Part shown: positions 42,088-51,011 of the stretch, in pieces
Layout of the letters: every line of letters begins with the position of its first letter
Numbering within the stretch: position 1 is the first letter of the stretch
Source of the DNA: Aliitabrizicola sp041905595
GTDB taxonomy: Bacteria; Pseudomonadota; Alphaproteobacteria; Rhodobacterales; Rhodobacteraceae
Direction: 5' to 3'
Assembly (NCBI GenBank): GCA_041905595.1
Contig: JAYRKT010000009.1
Coordinates: 62,001-126,000 of the forward strand
Length of the DNA stretch: 64,000 nucleotides
Notes under the pieces: generated by a model
What the model saw: only the letters and a program-made list of their open reading frames with translations
Database searches by the model: none
Told to the model about the DNA's origin: nothing
Position numbers and translations under genes: made by a program

Positions 42088-43296
42088 ATGGTGCCGCCAA
42101 CCGAAACGGAGGTTCCGATGCCTGCCCCCTTCCCTCCGCCCGCCCTCGGCGAGCCCTGCCTTCTGACCCCCGGCCCCCTGACCACCGCGCTGTCCACCAA
42201 GGAGGCCATGCTGCGGGACTGGGGCAGCTGGGACAGCGACTTCCGCGCGATGACCAAGTCGATGTGCGACCAGCTGGTGGCAATGGCCGGCGACACGGAC
42301 GGCACATTCGTCTGCGTGCCGCTGCAGGGCTCGGGCAGCTACTGCGTCGAGGCAATGCTCGGCACCTTCGTGGCCAAGACCGGCAAAGTGCTGGTGCTGG
42401 CCAACGGCGCCTACGGTCTGCGCGCGGCTGAGACGATGCGTTACCTGGGCCGCGCCTATACCCTGATCGACAAGGGCGATTACATGCCGCCGCGTGGCGA
42501 CGAAGTTGGGCGCGCGCTCGACGCCGACCCGGCCATCACCCATGTCATCGCCATTCACTGCGAAACCTCCTCAGGTATCCTGAACCCGGTCGAAGAGATT
42601 TCCGAGGCCGTCTATGCCCGGGGTCGCAAGCTGCTGATCGACTCCATGTCGGCCTTCGGCGCCGCCGACCTGAATGTCCACCGCATCCGGTACGAGGCGC
42701 TGGTCTCTTCGGCCAACAAGTGCATCGAAGGGGTGCCGGGCTTTGGTTTCGTCATTGCCCGCAAGTCCGAACTCGAGGCCTCGCGCGGCAACAGCCATTC
42801 GCTGGCACTCGATGTGCATGCCCAGTGGACCTACATGCAAAAGACCGGCCAGTGGCGCTACACCCCGCCGACGCATACGGTCGCCGCGTTCCTCGAGGCG
42901 CTGCGACTGCACAAGGAGGAGGGGGGTTCGCCGGCCCGGCTCGCGCGCTATACCCGGAACAGAGACGTGATGGTCGAAGGCATGCGCGGCCTGGGGTTCG
43001 AGACCCTGCTGAAGGACCGCTGGCTGTCGCCCATCATCGTGACCTTCTTCTGCCCCGCCGATCCGGCTTTCGTGTTCCAGTCGTTCTACGAAAAGATGAA
43101 GGCCAAGGGCTTCATCATCTATCCGGGCAAGCTGACGGTGGTGGACAGCTTCCGCATCGGCTGCATCGGTCGGATGGACGAACACGTGATGCGCCGCGTG
43201 GTGCAGGCCGCCGGCGAGTGCCTGACCGAAATGGGCGTTACCAGCGCCGCACCGCCCGCCGCAGCGCTCGAAGAGCGGGCCAAGCTCGCGGCCTAG
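42088..43296 (+). CDS. phnW: 2-aminoethylphosphonate-pyruvate transaminase PhnW
   Basis: A 402-residue class V PLP aminotransferase that converts 2-aminoethylphosphonate and pyruvate to phosphonoacetaldehyde and alanine. The family N-terminus LLTPGPLTTALSTKEAMLRDWGSWD, the GSGSYCVEAML loop, DSMSAFGA, and the PLP lysine in SSANKCIEGVPGFGFVI are intact. AAGGAAA precedes the ATG at 42088; an ATG ten codons later would also keep the domain. First gene of phnW-phnA-phnY. Confidence 0.95.
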   Translation: MVPPTETEVPMPAPFPPPALGEPCLLTPGPLTTALSTKEAMLRDWGSWDSDFRAMTKSMCDQLVAMAGDTDGTFVCVPLQGSGSYCVEAMLGTFVAKTGKVLVLANGAYGLRAAETMRYLGRAYTLIDKGDYMPPRGDEVGRALDADPAITHVIAIHCETSSGILNPVEEISEAVYARGRKLLIDSMSAFGAADLNVHRIRYEALVSSANKCIEGVPGFGFVIARKSELEASRGNSHSLALDVHAQWTYMQKTGQWRYTPPTHTVAAFLEALRLHKEEGGSPARLARYTRNRDVMVEGMRGLGFETLLKDRWLSPIIVTFFCPADPAFVFQSFYEKMKAKGFIIYPGKLTVVDSFRIGCIGRMDEHVMRRVVQAAGECLTEMGVTSAAPPAAALEERAKLAA

Positions 43297-43307
43297 GATG
43301 ATCCGAG

Positions 43308-43350
43308 CCCTGTCCCCGCGACGACCGGATTTCCGGCGAGGGGGGCAGGG
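43308..43350 (+). other. Two-tier hairpin between phnW and phnA
   Basis: CCCTGTCCCC (43308-43317) pairs with GGGGGGCAGGG at 43340-43350 with one G-U pair, enclosing a second stem CCGGA-TT-TCCGG (43325-43336). It fills most of the 89-nt gap. Without a T-run it is more likely a stability or processing element that uncouples phnW from phnA levels. Confidence 0.5.
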
Positions 43351-43385
43351 TCAGCAACACGCCCTTCCCCAAGGACCTTTTCGAC

Positions 43386-44636
43386 ATGAACAAGCCTTCC
43401 CATCCCCCCGTCGTAGCGAACGACCGCGCCTATCCCTGGCCCAAGGTGCCTGCCGTGGCGATTTGCCTTGATGGCTGCGAGCCCGCTTATCTCGACGTGG
43501 CCATCGCCAAGGGGCTGATGCCGAACCTCAAGCGCATCCGCGCCGCCGGCACCGATCGCATGGCACATTCCGTCATTCCGTCGTTCACCAATCCCAACAA
43601 CCTGTCCATCGCGACGGGCCGCCCGCCGATCGTCCACGGCATCTGCGGCAACTATCTCTACGAACCCGAGACCGGGCAGGAAGTGATGATGAACGACGTC
43701 CGCTTCCTGCGGGCGCCCACCGTGTTTGCCGCCTTCCACCAGGCCGGGGCGCGGGTCGCGGTAATCACCGCCAAGGACAAGCTGCGCGCCCTTCTCGGCG
43801 CGGGGCTGACTTTTGAGGACGGGAGGGCGATCTGCTTCTCGTCGGAAAAGGCCGACACCGCGACGATGGCCGCGAACGGCCTGGACAACGCCAGCAAATG
43901 GCTGGGCCGTCCGGTTCCAGAGGTCTATTCGGCGGACCTGTCGGAATTCGTCTTCGCTGCCGGGGTGAAGCTCCTGCAGGAGTGGAAGCCGGACGTGATG
44001 TACCTGTCGACGACCGACTACATCCAGCACAAGTTTGCCCCGGAAGATCAGGGAGCGCTGGATTTCTACGCCATGTTCGACGGGTATCTTGGACAGCTCG
44101 ACGCGCTTGGCGCGGCCGTCGTCGTCACGGCCGACCACGGGATGAAGCCGAAGCACAAGGCCGATGGCAGCCCTGCGGTGGTCTATGTCCAGGACCTGCT
44201 CGACGACTGGCTCGGCAAGGCTGCGGCGCGAGTGATTCTGCCGATCACCGATCCCTATGTGGTCCATCACGGCGCCCTTGGCTCCTTCGCCACGGCCTAC
44301 CTGCCTCCTGGCACCGATGTGGCCGCGATGGTTCAGCGACTCTCCGCCGTTCCCGGCATGATGCTGGTCGTCGACAAGGCCGAGGCCATCCGCCGTTTTG
44401 AATTGCCAGGGGACCGGATCGGGGATGTGGTGATGATCTCGACCGAGAACATGACGCTCGGCACCTCGGCGCATCGCCACGACCTCGCGGCGCTCAAGGA
44501 GCCGCTGCGCAGTCATGGTGGCCTGACCGAACAGGAGGTGCCCTTCATCATCAACCGCAAGGTCGACCTGCCGAATGCGCCCGTCCTGCGCAACTTCGAC
44601 GCCTTCCTTTACGCCACCACAGCCGCCGCGATCTGA
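43386..44636 (+). CDS. phnA: Phosphonoacetate hydrolase PhnA
   Basis: A 416-residue alkaline-phosphatase-superfamily hydrolase that splits phosphonoacetate to acetate and phosphate. Asp29 (ICLDGCEP) and nucleophile Thr68 (FTNPNNLSIATGRPP) coincide in position with those of the Sinorhizobium enzyme. Further metal ligands lie in YLSTTDYIQHKFAPE and VVVTADHGMKPKH, and near the C-terminus in LRSHGGLTEQEVP. The gene order phnW-phnA-phnY and a 3-nt gap to phnY show one operon. Confidence 0.95.
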   Translation: MNKPSHPPVVANDRAYPWPKVPAVAICLDGCEPAYLDVAIAKGLMPNLKRIRAAGTDRMAHSVIPSFTNPNNLSIATGRPPIVHGICGNYLYEPETGQEVMMNDVRFLRAPTVFAAFHQAGARVAVITAKDKLRALLGAGLTFEDGRAICFSSEKADTATMAANGLDNASKWLGRPVPEVYSADLSEFVFAAGVKLLQEWKPDVMYLSTTDYIQHKFAPEDQGALDFYAMFDGYLGQLDALGAAVVVTADHGMKPKHKADGSPAVVYVQDLLDDWLGKAAARVILPITDPYVVHHGALGSFATAYLPPGTDVAAMVQRLSAVPGMMLVVDKAEAIRRFELPGDRIGDVVMISTENMTLGTSAHRHDLAALKEPLRSHGGLTEQEVPFIINRKVDLPNAPVLRNFDAFLYATTAAAI

Positions 44637-44639
44637 ATC

Positions 44640-46091
44640 ATGACGAAAGCTCCCATTGCCGTCCGCCACGAACAGATGCGCATTGCCGGCCGAAAGGTCG
44701 ACACGCAGGACCGAGTTCCGGTCCACTACCCCTATACGGGCGAGCTGATCGGAACCGTTCCCGCCGGCAAGGCCGAGCATGCGCGCGAGGCCTTCGCCAT
44801 TGCCGCGGCCTACCAGCCGACGCTGACCCGTTACGAGCGGCAGAAGATCCTGCTGAACGTCGCGCGGATCATCAACGACCGCAAAGCGGAACTGGCGCCC
44901 ATCATCACTGCGGAACTGGGGATCTCGCTGGCGGACGCGCTTTATGAATGCGGCCGGGCCTACGACGTCTACACGCTCGCCGGCCAGATGTGCATCCATG
45001 ACGATGGCGAGATCTTCTCGTGCGACCTGACGCCCCACGGGAAGGCGCGCAAGATCTTCACCACGCGGGAGCCGCTGCGCGCCATCTCGGCGATCACGCC
45101 GTTCAACCACCCGCTGAACATGGTCAGCCACAAGATCGCGCCGGCGATCGCGACCAACAACTGCATCGTGGTCAAGCCGACTGAGCTGACGCCGCTGACC
45201 GCGATCTGGCTGGCGGACGCGCTTTACGAGGCCGGGCTGCCGCCGCAGATGTTGTCGGTGGTCACCGGCTGGCCGGGCGACATCGGCGACGAGATGATCA
45301 CCAACCCCGACTTCGACCTGATCACCTTCACTGGCGGTATTCCGGTCGGCAAGATGATCGCGGCCAAGGCGGTCTACAAGCGTCAGGTGCTGGAACTCGG
45401 CGGCAACGATCCCTTGATCATCTGCAACGACCTTTCCGATGCCGACCTGGCGAAGGCGGCAGACCTTGCGGTCGCAGGCGCGACCAAGAACTCGGGCCAG
45501 CGCTGCACGGCGGTCAAGCGCATTCTCGTGCAGGAAAGCGTGGCGGACCGCTTCGTTCCGCTGGTCCTGGAACGGGCGAAGAAGCTGCGCTTCGGCGACC
45601 CGATGGATCCGACGACCGAGCTTGGCTGCGTCGTTCACGCGCAGGCAGCGGAAACCTTCGAACGCCGTGTGTTCGACGCCGAGAAGAGCGGCGCGAAGAT
45701 CCTCTACCATCCGGGCCGCAAGGGCGCGCTGTTGCCGCCGATCGTGGTCGACCACGTCCCGCACGAAAGCGAACTGGTGATGGAAGAGACCTTCGGTCCG
45801 GTCGTGCCGATCGTCCGCGTTCCGGATGACGATGCGGCGGTGATGAAGATCTCGAACTCGACCCCCTACGGCCTGTCGTCTGGCGTCTGCACAAATGACT
45901 GGGGCAGGATGCAGGCCTATATCCGTGGCCTCGTCGTCGGAACGGTGAACATCTGGGAGGTCCCTGGCTACCGGATCGAGATGTCGCCCTTCGGCGGCAT
46001 CAAGGACAGCGGCAACGGCTACAAGGAGGGCGTGATCGAAGCGATGAAGAGCTTTACCAACGTCAAGACCTGGTCGCTGCCCTGGGGCTAG
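44640..46091 (+). CDS. phnY: Phosphonoacetaldehyde dehydrogenase PhnY
   Basis: A 483-residue ALDH-superfamily enzyme that oxidises phosphonoacetaldehyde to phosphonoacetate. The TPFNHPLNMVSHKIAPAI motif, FTGGIPVGK, LELGGNDP (catalytic Glu) and KNSGQRCTAVKR (catalytic Cys) are complete. With PhnW and PhnA it makes the hydrolytic AEP pathway to acetate. The cluster has no transporter, so uptake must be encoded elsewhere. A small AACAGC/GCTGTT hairpin at 46102-46117 after the stop is a weak terminator candidate. Confidence 0.94.
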   Translation: MTKAPIAVRHEQMRIAGRKVDTQDRVPVHYPYTGELIGTVPAGKAEHAREAFAIAAAYQPTLTRYERQKILLNVARIINDRKAELAPIITAELGISLADALYECGRAYDVYTLAGQMCIHDDGEIFSCDLTPHGKARKIFTTREPLRAISAITPFNHPLNMVSHKIAPAIATNNCIVVKPTELTPLTAIWLADALYEAGLPPQMLSVVTGWPGDIGDEMITNPDFDLITFTGGIPVGKMIAAKAVYKRQVLELGGNDPLIICNDLSDADLAKAADLAVAGATKNSGQRCTAVKRILVQESVADRFVPLVLERAKKLRFGDPMDPTTELGCVVHAQAAETFERRVFDAEKSGAKILYHPGRKGALLPPIVVDHVPHESELVMEETFGPVVPIVRVPDDDAAVMKISNSTPYGLSSGVCTNDWGRMQAYIRGLVVGTVNIWEVPGYRIEMSPFGGIKDSGNGYKEGVIEAMKSFTNVKTWSLPWG

Positions 46092-46183
46092 GCCCGGACG
46101 CAACAGCAGACGCTGTTCGATCGTCAGGAATGACTCTCGGCACGCCCTCCGGTCGGCCCGCTCCCTCTGGAGATCGGGTTTCG

Positions 46184-47017
46184 TCAGCCTGGTCCGAGGT
46201 TCTCGATCACGGCCTGCGCGGCTTCCGCAACCGGGCCGATCGTCTCGCGCAGGATGCGGATGCGGTCGAATTGCGCGGGATCCTTCACGAGGGTCTCGCG
46301 CAAGGCCTGCCCGAAGGCCATGCGCAATTCGGTCCCGATATTGACTTTGCAGACAGAGGTTTCGCGAACAACCCTGCGGCGCAGCTCATGCGACAGGCCG
46401 GAGCCGCCGTGCAGTACAAGCGGCATTACCGGCGCGGCAGACTGGATGTCCTTCAGCCGCAAGAAATCCACGTCGGCGTCAGGCGAGGTCATCAGATGGC
46501 TGTTGCCGACCGAGACGGCCAGTGCATCAACGCCGGTCTCGCGAACGAACCGGGCCACCTCGCCTGGGTCGGTGCCAAGTGACGCCACCCCGCCCGGATA
46601 ACCGACATGGCCAAGCTCCGCCTCCACCGAAACGCCGCGGCTTCGGGCCAGCGCCGCGATCTCGGCCGTCCGCACGATGTTCTCGTCAAGCGGCAGCCGG
46701 GAGCCATCGAACATCACCGACGTAAAGCCGCAGTCGATGGCCTGCCGGCAGACGGCAAGATCTTCACCGTGGTCGAGATGGGCCACGACCGGAACCGTGG
46801 CGTGATCTGCCAGCACGCGGAACATCGCGCCGAACACCGGAAGCGGCATGTGCGCGCGCGCGCCCGGCCCAGCCTGCAGGATGACGGGACGCAATGCGGC
46901 CTCGGCCGCGCGCACATAGGCGACGGCGTCCTCCCACCCCAGAACGACAAGGCCGGCAACAGCGGTACCGTCGGCCAGGCAGGGATCCAGCACGTCCTTG
47001 AGCGTTGCGCGCGTCAT
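46184..47017 (-). CDS. iolJ: Class II aldolase, IolJ-like
   Basis: A 277-residue zinc-dependent class II aldolase (fructose-bisphosphate aldolase fold): zinc ligands in VAHLDHGED, AELGHVGYPGG and LHGGSGLS, and VSVGNSHLM in the middle. In an inositol cluster this position is filled by IolJ, which cleaves 2-deoxy-5-keto-gluconate 6-phosphate to dihydroxyacetone phosphate and malonate semialdehyde. The ATG at 47017 overlaps the iolB stop (ATGA). Convergent with phnY across 92 nt. Confidence 0.88.
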   Translation of the reverse strand: MTRATLKDVLDPCLADGTAVAGLVVLGWEDAVAYVRAAEAALRPVILQAGPGARAHMPLPVFGAMFRVLADHATVPVVAHLDHGEDLAVCRQAIDCGFTSVMFDGSRLPLDENIVRTAEIAALARSRGVSVEAELGHVGYPGGVASLGTDPGEVARFVRETGVDALAVSVGNSHLMTSPDADVDFLRLKDIQSAAPVMPLVLHGGSGLSHELRRRVVRETSVCKVNIGTELRMAFGQALRETLVKDPAQFDRIRILRETIGPVAEAAQAVIENLGPG

Positions 47018-47856
47018 TTGAACTTGGCGATCATGTCCTTGATCCCGGGGATGGTCTCGATCTGGTCGGCGTGGGTGGGCTGGAAATACTGGACCAGCGA
47101 CAGCTGAGTCTCGCCGCCCAGAATGGTGAAGTAGTACATCTCGTAGCCCGGAAGCACACAGCAGGGATGATATCCCCTGTCGATGATGACCGTCGATCCG
47201 TCGACCACGTGGTAGGCGTCCCCCGGCAGGCCGTCCTCGCGCTGGAGCATCTGCAGGCCTGACCCGCGGGGCGGGTTGAAGCGGAAATTGTAGACCTCGT
47301 CGTGCCGCGTCTCGATCGGCAGGCGGGTCGTGTCGTGCTTGTGGCTGGGAAAGCCCGACCACCCCCCCGCGCCCACCGTGTAAAGCTCGGAGACGAGAAG
47401 GCGGCCGACGCGGTCATGATACTTCGTTCCAAGGATGTGCTTGATCTTTCGATGGGTCTTGGTGTCGTCCGATCCATACTGCACTGGGTCGATGTCGGCG
47501 GCACGAACCGCGAAGGGGGACAGGACCCCGTCGAAGCGGGCCCCGGCGACAAATACCTCGGCCTTTTCTGACAGGCAGGTGATCGCCGCCGTGCACCCGC
47601 TTGGGACATAGACACCCTCGGGCTCGCCGTCCCAGACGTTGCTGTTGCGCTGGCCTATCCCGGCAAAGCACTCGCCCATGGTCTCGACATCGACAGAGCC
47701 TGTCGCGGGAACGATGCAGGTCTCGTATCCCGGCACGGTCGAGGCGACCGTTTCGCCGCGGGCAAGATGGAGAATGTTGAACCAGACGAGCGGCACCAGC
47801 GGGTTGTTGGCGCCAATGATCGGCTGATTTCGGTTGTCGAAGGGTGGAATGTGCAT
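47014..47856 (-). CDS. iolB: 5-deoxy-glucuronate isomerase IolB
   Basis: A 280-residue bicupin isomerase converting 5-deoxy-glucuronate to 2-deoxy-5-keto-gluconate. The metal site and family signature are in GWSGFPSHKHDTTRLPIETRHDEVYNFRF, and HPCCVLPGYEMYYFTILGG is typical of the C-terminal cupin. The gene lies between iolC (20-nt gap) and the aldolase (overlap), the usual inositol order. Note that the N-terminal part is divergent from the standard enzyme. Confidence 0.9.
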   Translation of the reverse strand: MHIPPFDNRNQPIIGANNPLVPLVWFNILHLARGETVASTVPGYETCIVPATGSVDVETMGECFAGIGQRNSNVWDGEPEGVYVPSGCTAAITCLSEKAEVFVAGARFDGVLSPFAVRAADIDPVQYGSDDTKTHRKIKHILGTKYHDRVGRLLVSELYTVGAGGWSGFPSHKHDTTRLPIETRHDEVYNFRFNPPRGSGLQMLQREDGLPGDAYHVVDGSTVIIDRGYHPCCVLPGYEMYYFTILGGETQLSLVQYFQPTHADQIETIPGIKDMIAKFK

Positions 47857-47876
47857 CTGAATTGCTTCTCCCGCGC

Positions 47877-48842
47877 TCAGGTCCGGCCCATGAACTGTTC
47901 GAGTTCCGCCCAGTCGGGCGAGGCCGGGGCGCAGCCAATGCCAGCGACGATGATCGCCGCGGTCGCCGCACCGCGCCGGACCGCGGCCTCAAGCGAGCGT
48001 CCCTCGGCGAGGCCAGCAAGAAGCCCCCCCATGAAGCCGTCCCCCGCCCCCATGGGTTTTCGCGCCGCGACGGGGAATATGCCTGAGGCAAAGCTGTAAT
48101 CGGCGGTGAAGGTGACGCTGCCCTCCGCGCCCCGCTTGAAGACGGTGAAGAAAGCTCCTTGTCGCGCGAGATCTCTGGCAAGGTCCCGCCCGCGATCGTG
48201 GCCGCCGGCAAGAAGCCCGAATTCGTCGTCGTTGCCGACCACGGCATCGGCAGCCCTCGCGGCCGCAAGGCAGACCTGGGCGGCCTCTTCGGGAGAGGCC
48301 CAGGAATAGGCGCGATAGTCGAGATCAAGCATGACGATCGCCCCGGCGGCACGGGCGCGCGACATCGCAACAAGGGCCGCGCCGCGAGAAGGCTCCCTGG
48401 CCAGCGAAGTTCCGGTCACGACAAGCGCCGCGACCGAGCCGAAATCCACCCGCTCGACGTCGTCCTTAGTCAGGGCAAAGTCAGCGGCGCCGTTGCGGTA
48501 AAGGACGGTTCTTGCATCGGTGGGACGCGTCTCCACCACCGCGAGCGAGGTGCGCGCCTCCCCCGTGACCGGCCGGACATGAGTGGCATCGACGCCGTAG
48601 CGGGCCAGTTCCGCAAGGCAATACCTCCCGACCGCGTCGTCCGAGACGCAGGACAGCAGTGCGACATCCTCCCCCTGCCGCGCCAGCGCGACGGCGATGT
48701 TCCCGGCAGAACCGCCGATGGCCGAGACGTAGCGCTGCGCCTCCTCGATCCGGGTGCCGGGCGGATCGGCGTAAAGATCCATGCCTACGCGCCCGAGTAC
48801 CACGAAGCGGTTTAGCCGCAAGCGTTGCCAAAGCCGCTGCAT
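47877..48842 (-). CDS. iolC: PfkB-family kinase, 5-dehydro-2-deoxygluconokinase (IolC)
   Basis: A 321-residue ribokinase-type kinase with GRVGMDLYADPPGT at the start, GGSAGNIAVALARQGEDVALLS, DLDYRAYSWASPEEA, and the catalytic GAGDGFMGG (base Asp) near the C-terminus. Together with IolB and a class II aldolase it is best read as IolC. The ATG at 48842 with GGGAG five nt upstream is preferred over the GTG one codon before. First gene of the leftward inositol-type operon. Confidence 0.9.
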   Translation of the reverse strand: MQRLWQRLRLNRFVVLGRVGMDLYADPPGTRIEEAQRYVSAIGGSAGNIAVALARQGEDVALLSCVSDDAVGRYCLAELARYGVDATHVRPVTGEARTSLAVVETRPTDARTVLYRNGAADFALTKDDVERVDFGSVAALVVTGTSLAREPSRGAALVAMSRARAAGAIVMLDLDYRAYSWASPEEAAQVCLAAARAADAVVGNDDEFGLLAGGHDRGRDLARDLARQGAFFTVFKRGAEGSVTFTADYSFASGIFPVAARKPMGAGDGFMGGLLAGLAEGRSLEAAVRRGAATAAIIVAGIGCAPASPDWAELEQFMGRT

Positions 48843-48967
48843 CACGTCTCCCGCTCAGATCGGACTACGGCTTTCAACGCAGCAACAATGACGTCGCGAA
48901 CCTGCACGGATGCACCTGCCCCGGAATGGATTCGAGTTGACGAGTCGAGGAACTCAGGATAGCAATT

Positions 48968-48983
48968 TTGCAACCGGTTGCAA
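48968..48983. promoter_or_regulatory. LacI-type operator in the divergent inositol-cluster promoter
   Basis: TTGCAACCGGTTGCAA is a perfect 16-bp palindrome with a central CG, the layout of LacI-family sites, flanked by TTT and TTT. It is 23 nt before the ATG at 49007 and 126 nt from iolC, so it could silence both operons. The LacI gene at 52166-53164 closes the rightward operon and is the natural candidate regulator. Confidence 0.75.
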
Positions 48984-49006
48984 TTTCTTTCCCAGAGGGC
49001 TGAGCG

Positions 49007-50107
49007 ATGCGGCAAGTCGGCATCGGAATCGTCGGCGGCGGCTATATGGGAAAGGCCCATTCCGTGGCGATGGCCGCGGTCGGCGCTGTCTTCGACACGC
49101 AATTGCGCCCGCGGCTCGAGATGATCTGCGCCACCAGTCCGGCCTCGGCCGAGCGCTATCGTGCGGCCTACGGATTCCAGAGGTCCACGGCCGACTGGCA
49201 CGCCCTGGTGTCGGACCCGAAGGTCGAAGCGGTGGTGATCGCTTCGCCGCAGGAAACTCATCGGGGCATCGCCGAACTCGCCTTTTCCCTCAGCAAGCCG
49301 GTCTTCTGCGAGAAGCCGCTCGGCGCGAGCCTCGATGACAGCCGCGCCATGGTTGCTGTGGCCGAGGCGTCGGGGACGGTGAACATGGTCGGGTTCAACT
49401 ACATCCGCACGCCAGCCTCGCAATTTGCCCGGGCTCTGGTCGCGGCAGGAAAGATCGGCGAGATCACCTGGTTTCGCGGCGAGCATACCGAGGATTTCGA
49501 TGCCGATGGCACGCGCCCGGCAACCTGGCGAAACTTCGGCGCCGCGAACGGGACAATGGGCGATCTTGCGCCCCACATGATCAATGCGGCGCTGGCGCTG
49601 ATCGGACCGATTGCCCGACTTAGCGCCGACATTGTGACGGTCCATCGAAATCGTCCCGGCCGCGAAGGCCGCGAGGTGAACGACGACATTGGCCAGTTCA
49701 TGTGCAGGTTCGAAAACGGTGCGATGGGCCATCTTTCGTTCAGCCGGATCGCCCACGGCCGGAAGATGGGCTACGCCTACGAAGTCACTGGAACGAGGGG
49801 CGCGATCCGTTTCGATCAGGAAGACCAGAATGCCCTCTGGCTCTACCAGGCGGACGATCCGGCGCCGACCAGGGGGTTCCGCAAGATCCTGACCGGGCCG
49901 GAACATCCCGACTATCTGCCCTTCTGCCAGGGACCAGGCCACGGAACCGGCTACCAAGACCAGATCATCATCGAGGCGAAGGACTTCCTGACGGCCATTG
50001 CCGAGGGGAAGTCACGCTGGCCAACCTTCCGCGACGGCATGGAGGTGAACCGCGTCATCGCCGCGGCGCAGGCCTCGGCGGCGTCAGGGGCCTGGGTGGA
50101 CTTGTGA
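49007..50107 (+). CDS. Gfo/Idh/MocA-family dehydrogenase (inositol-dehydrogenase-like)
   Basis: A 366-residue NAD(P)-dependent dehydrogenase. The Rossmann motif GIVGGGYMGKAHSVAM is at the N-terminus, the catalytic-lysine motif CEKPLGAS follows about 100 residues in, and MGDLAPHMINAAL holds the conserved Asp/His pair. Candidates include myo- or scyllo-inositol 2-dehydrogenase; this enzyme and the second Gfo/Idh gene at 51012 probably oxidise different positions or isomers. First gene downstream of the operator at 48968. Confidence 0.9.
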   Translation: MRQVGIGIVGGGYMGKAHSVAMAAVGAVFDTQLRPRLEMICATSPASAERYRAAYGFQRSTADWHALVSDPKVEAVVIASPQETHRGIAELAFSLSKPVFCEKPLGASLDDSRAMVAVAEASGTVNMVGFNYIRTPASQFARALVAAGKIGEITWFRGEHTEDFDADGTRPATWRNFGAANGTMGDLAPHMINAALALIGPIARLSADIVTVHRNRPGREGREVNDDIGQFMCRFENGAMGHLSFSRIAHGRKMGYAYEVTGTRGAIRFDQEDQNALWLYQADDPAPTRGFRKILTGPEHPDYLPFCQGPGHGTGYQDQIIIEAKDFLTAIAEGKSRWPTFRDGMEVNRVIAAAQASAASGAWVDL

Positions 50108-50117
50108 GAGGGGTGAA

Positions 50118-51002
50118 ATGATACAGATCGGCAACGCGCCCTGTTCCTGGGGTGTCGAATTCGCGGACGATCCGCGCAACCCGCCGTGGCGCAAGGTGTT
50201 GTCCGATTGCGCCGCCGCTGGCTATCGGGGAATGGAACTTGGCCCGATCGGCTACATGCCAGAAGATCCGACGATCCTGGCAGACGCGCTCGCCGAGAAC
50301 GGGCTGACCCTGATCGGCGGGGTGGTGTTCCGTCCGTTTCACGATCCGTCGAAATGGGACGAGGTCTGGGATGCCAGCGAGCGCACCTGCAGGGCGTTGA
50401 CCTCCCACGGTGCGCGGCATCTTGTGCTCATCGACTCGATTTCGCCGCGGCGGGCGCCGACCGCCGGCCGGGCCACCGAGGCCGAGCAGATGGAGGCCGC
50501 CGAATGGGCGGGCTTCGTCGATCGGATCCGCAAGGTCGCTCAGCTTGGCGTCGATCACGGGCTGACGGTCGGCATCCATGCCCATGCGGCGGGCTTCATC
50601 GACTTCGAGCCGGAACTCGAACGGCTTCTGGACGAGGTCGACGAGCGGCTCCTGAAGATCTGCTTCGACACGGGCCACCATTCCTATGCCGGCTTCGATC
50701 CGGTGGCGTTCATGCGCCGGCATATCGGGCGCATCTCCTACATGCATTTCAAGGACATCGACCCGCGGGTGAAGGCTCGCGCCGTGGCGAACCGGACCGG
50801 GTTCTATGATGCCTGCGCCCAGGGCATCTTCTGCAATCTCGGGCGCGGTGACGTGGATTTTCCCGCCGTCCGCCAGATCCTGCTCGATGCCGGGTTCGAG
50901 GGCTGGTGCACGGTGGAGCAGGACTGCGATCCGGCAGGCCCCACATCGCCCATCGACGATGCCCGCGCCAACCGGGCCTATCTTTCCTCGATCGGCTTCT
51001 AG
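50118..51002 (+). CDS. Xylose-isomerase-like TIM-barrel protein (IolE/MocC-like)
   Basis: A 294-residue sugar phosphate isomerase/epimerase-family barrel. Metal-binding positions are suggested by MELGPIGYMPED, GIHAHAAGFIDFEPELERLLDEVD, LKICFDTGHHSYAGFDP, YMHFKDIDP and GWCTVEQDCD. The start IGNAPCSWGVEFADDP resembles the inosose dehydratase group (IolE, MocC). It sits between two Gfo/Idh genes with gaps of 10 and 9 nt. Inosose dehydratase or epimerase is the likely role. Confidence 0.85.
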   Translation: MIQIGNAPCSWGVEFADDPRNPPWRKVLSDCAAAGYRGMELGPIGYMPEDPTILADALAENGLTLIGGVVFRPFHDPSKWDEVWDASERTCRALTSHGARHLVLIDSISPRRAPTAGRATEAEQMEAAEWAGFVDRIRKVAQLGVDHGLTVGIHAHAAGFIDFEPELERLLDEVDERLLKICFDTGHHSYAGFDPVAFMRRHIGRISYMHFKDIDPRVKARAVANRTGFYDACAQGIFCNLGRGDVDFPAVRQILLDAGFEGWCTVEQDCDPAGPTSPIDDARANRAYLSSIGF

Positions 51003-51011
51003 GAGGCGACC

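Noticed and set aside
43293..46103. A 936-codon open frame antisense to phnA and phnY
   Set aside because: It is a mirror of two well-identified enzymes; its translation is Arg/His/Gly/Asp-rich with no recognisable domain, as expected of antisense frames in high-GC genes.
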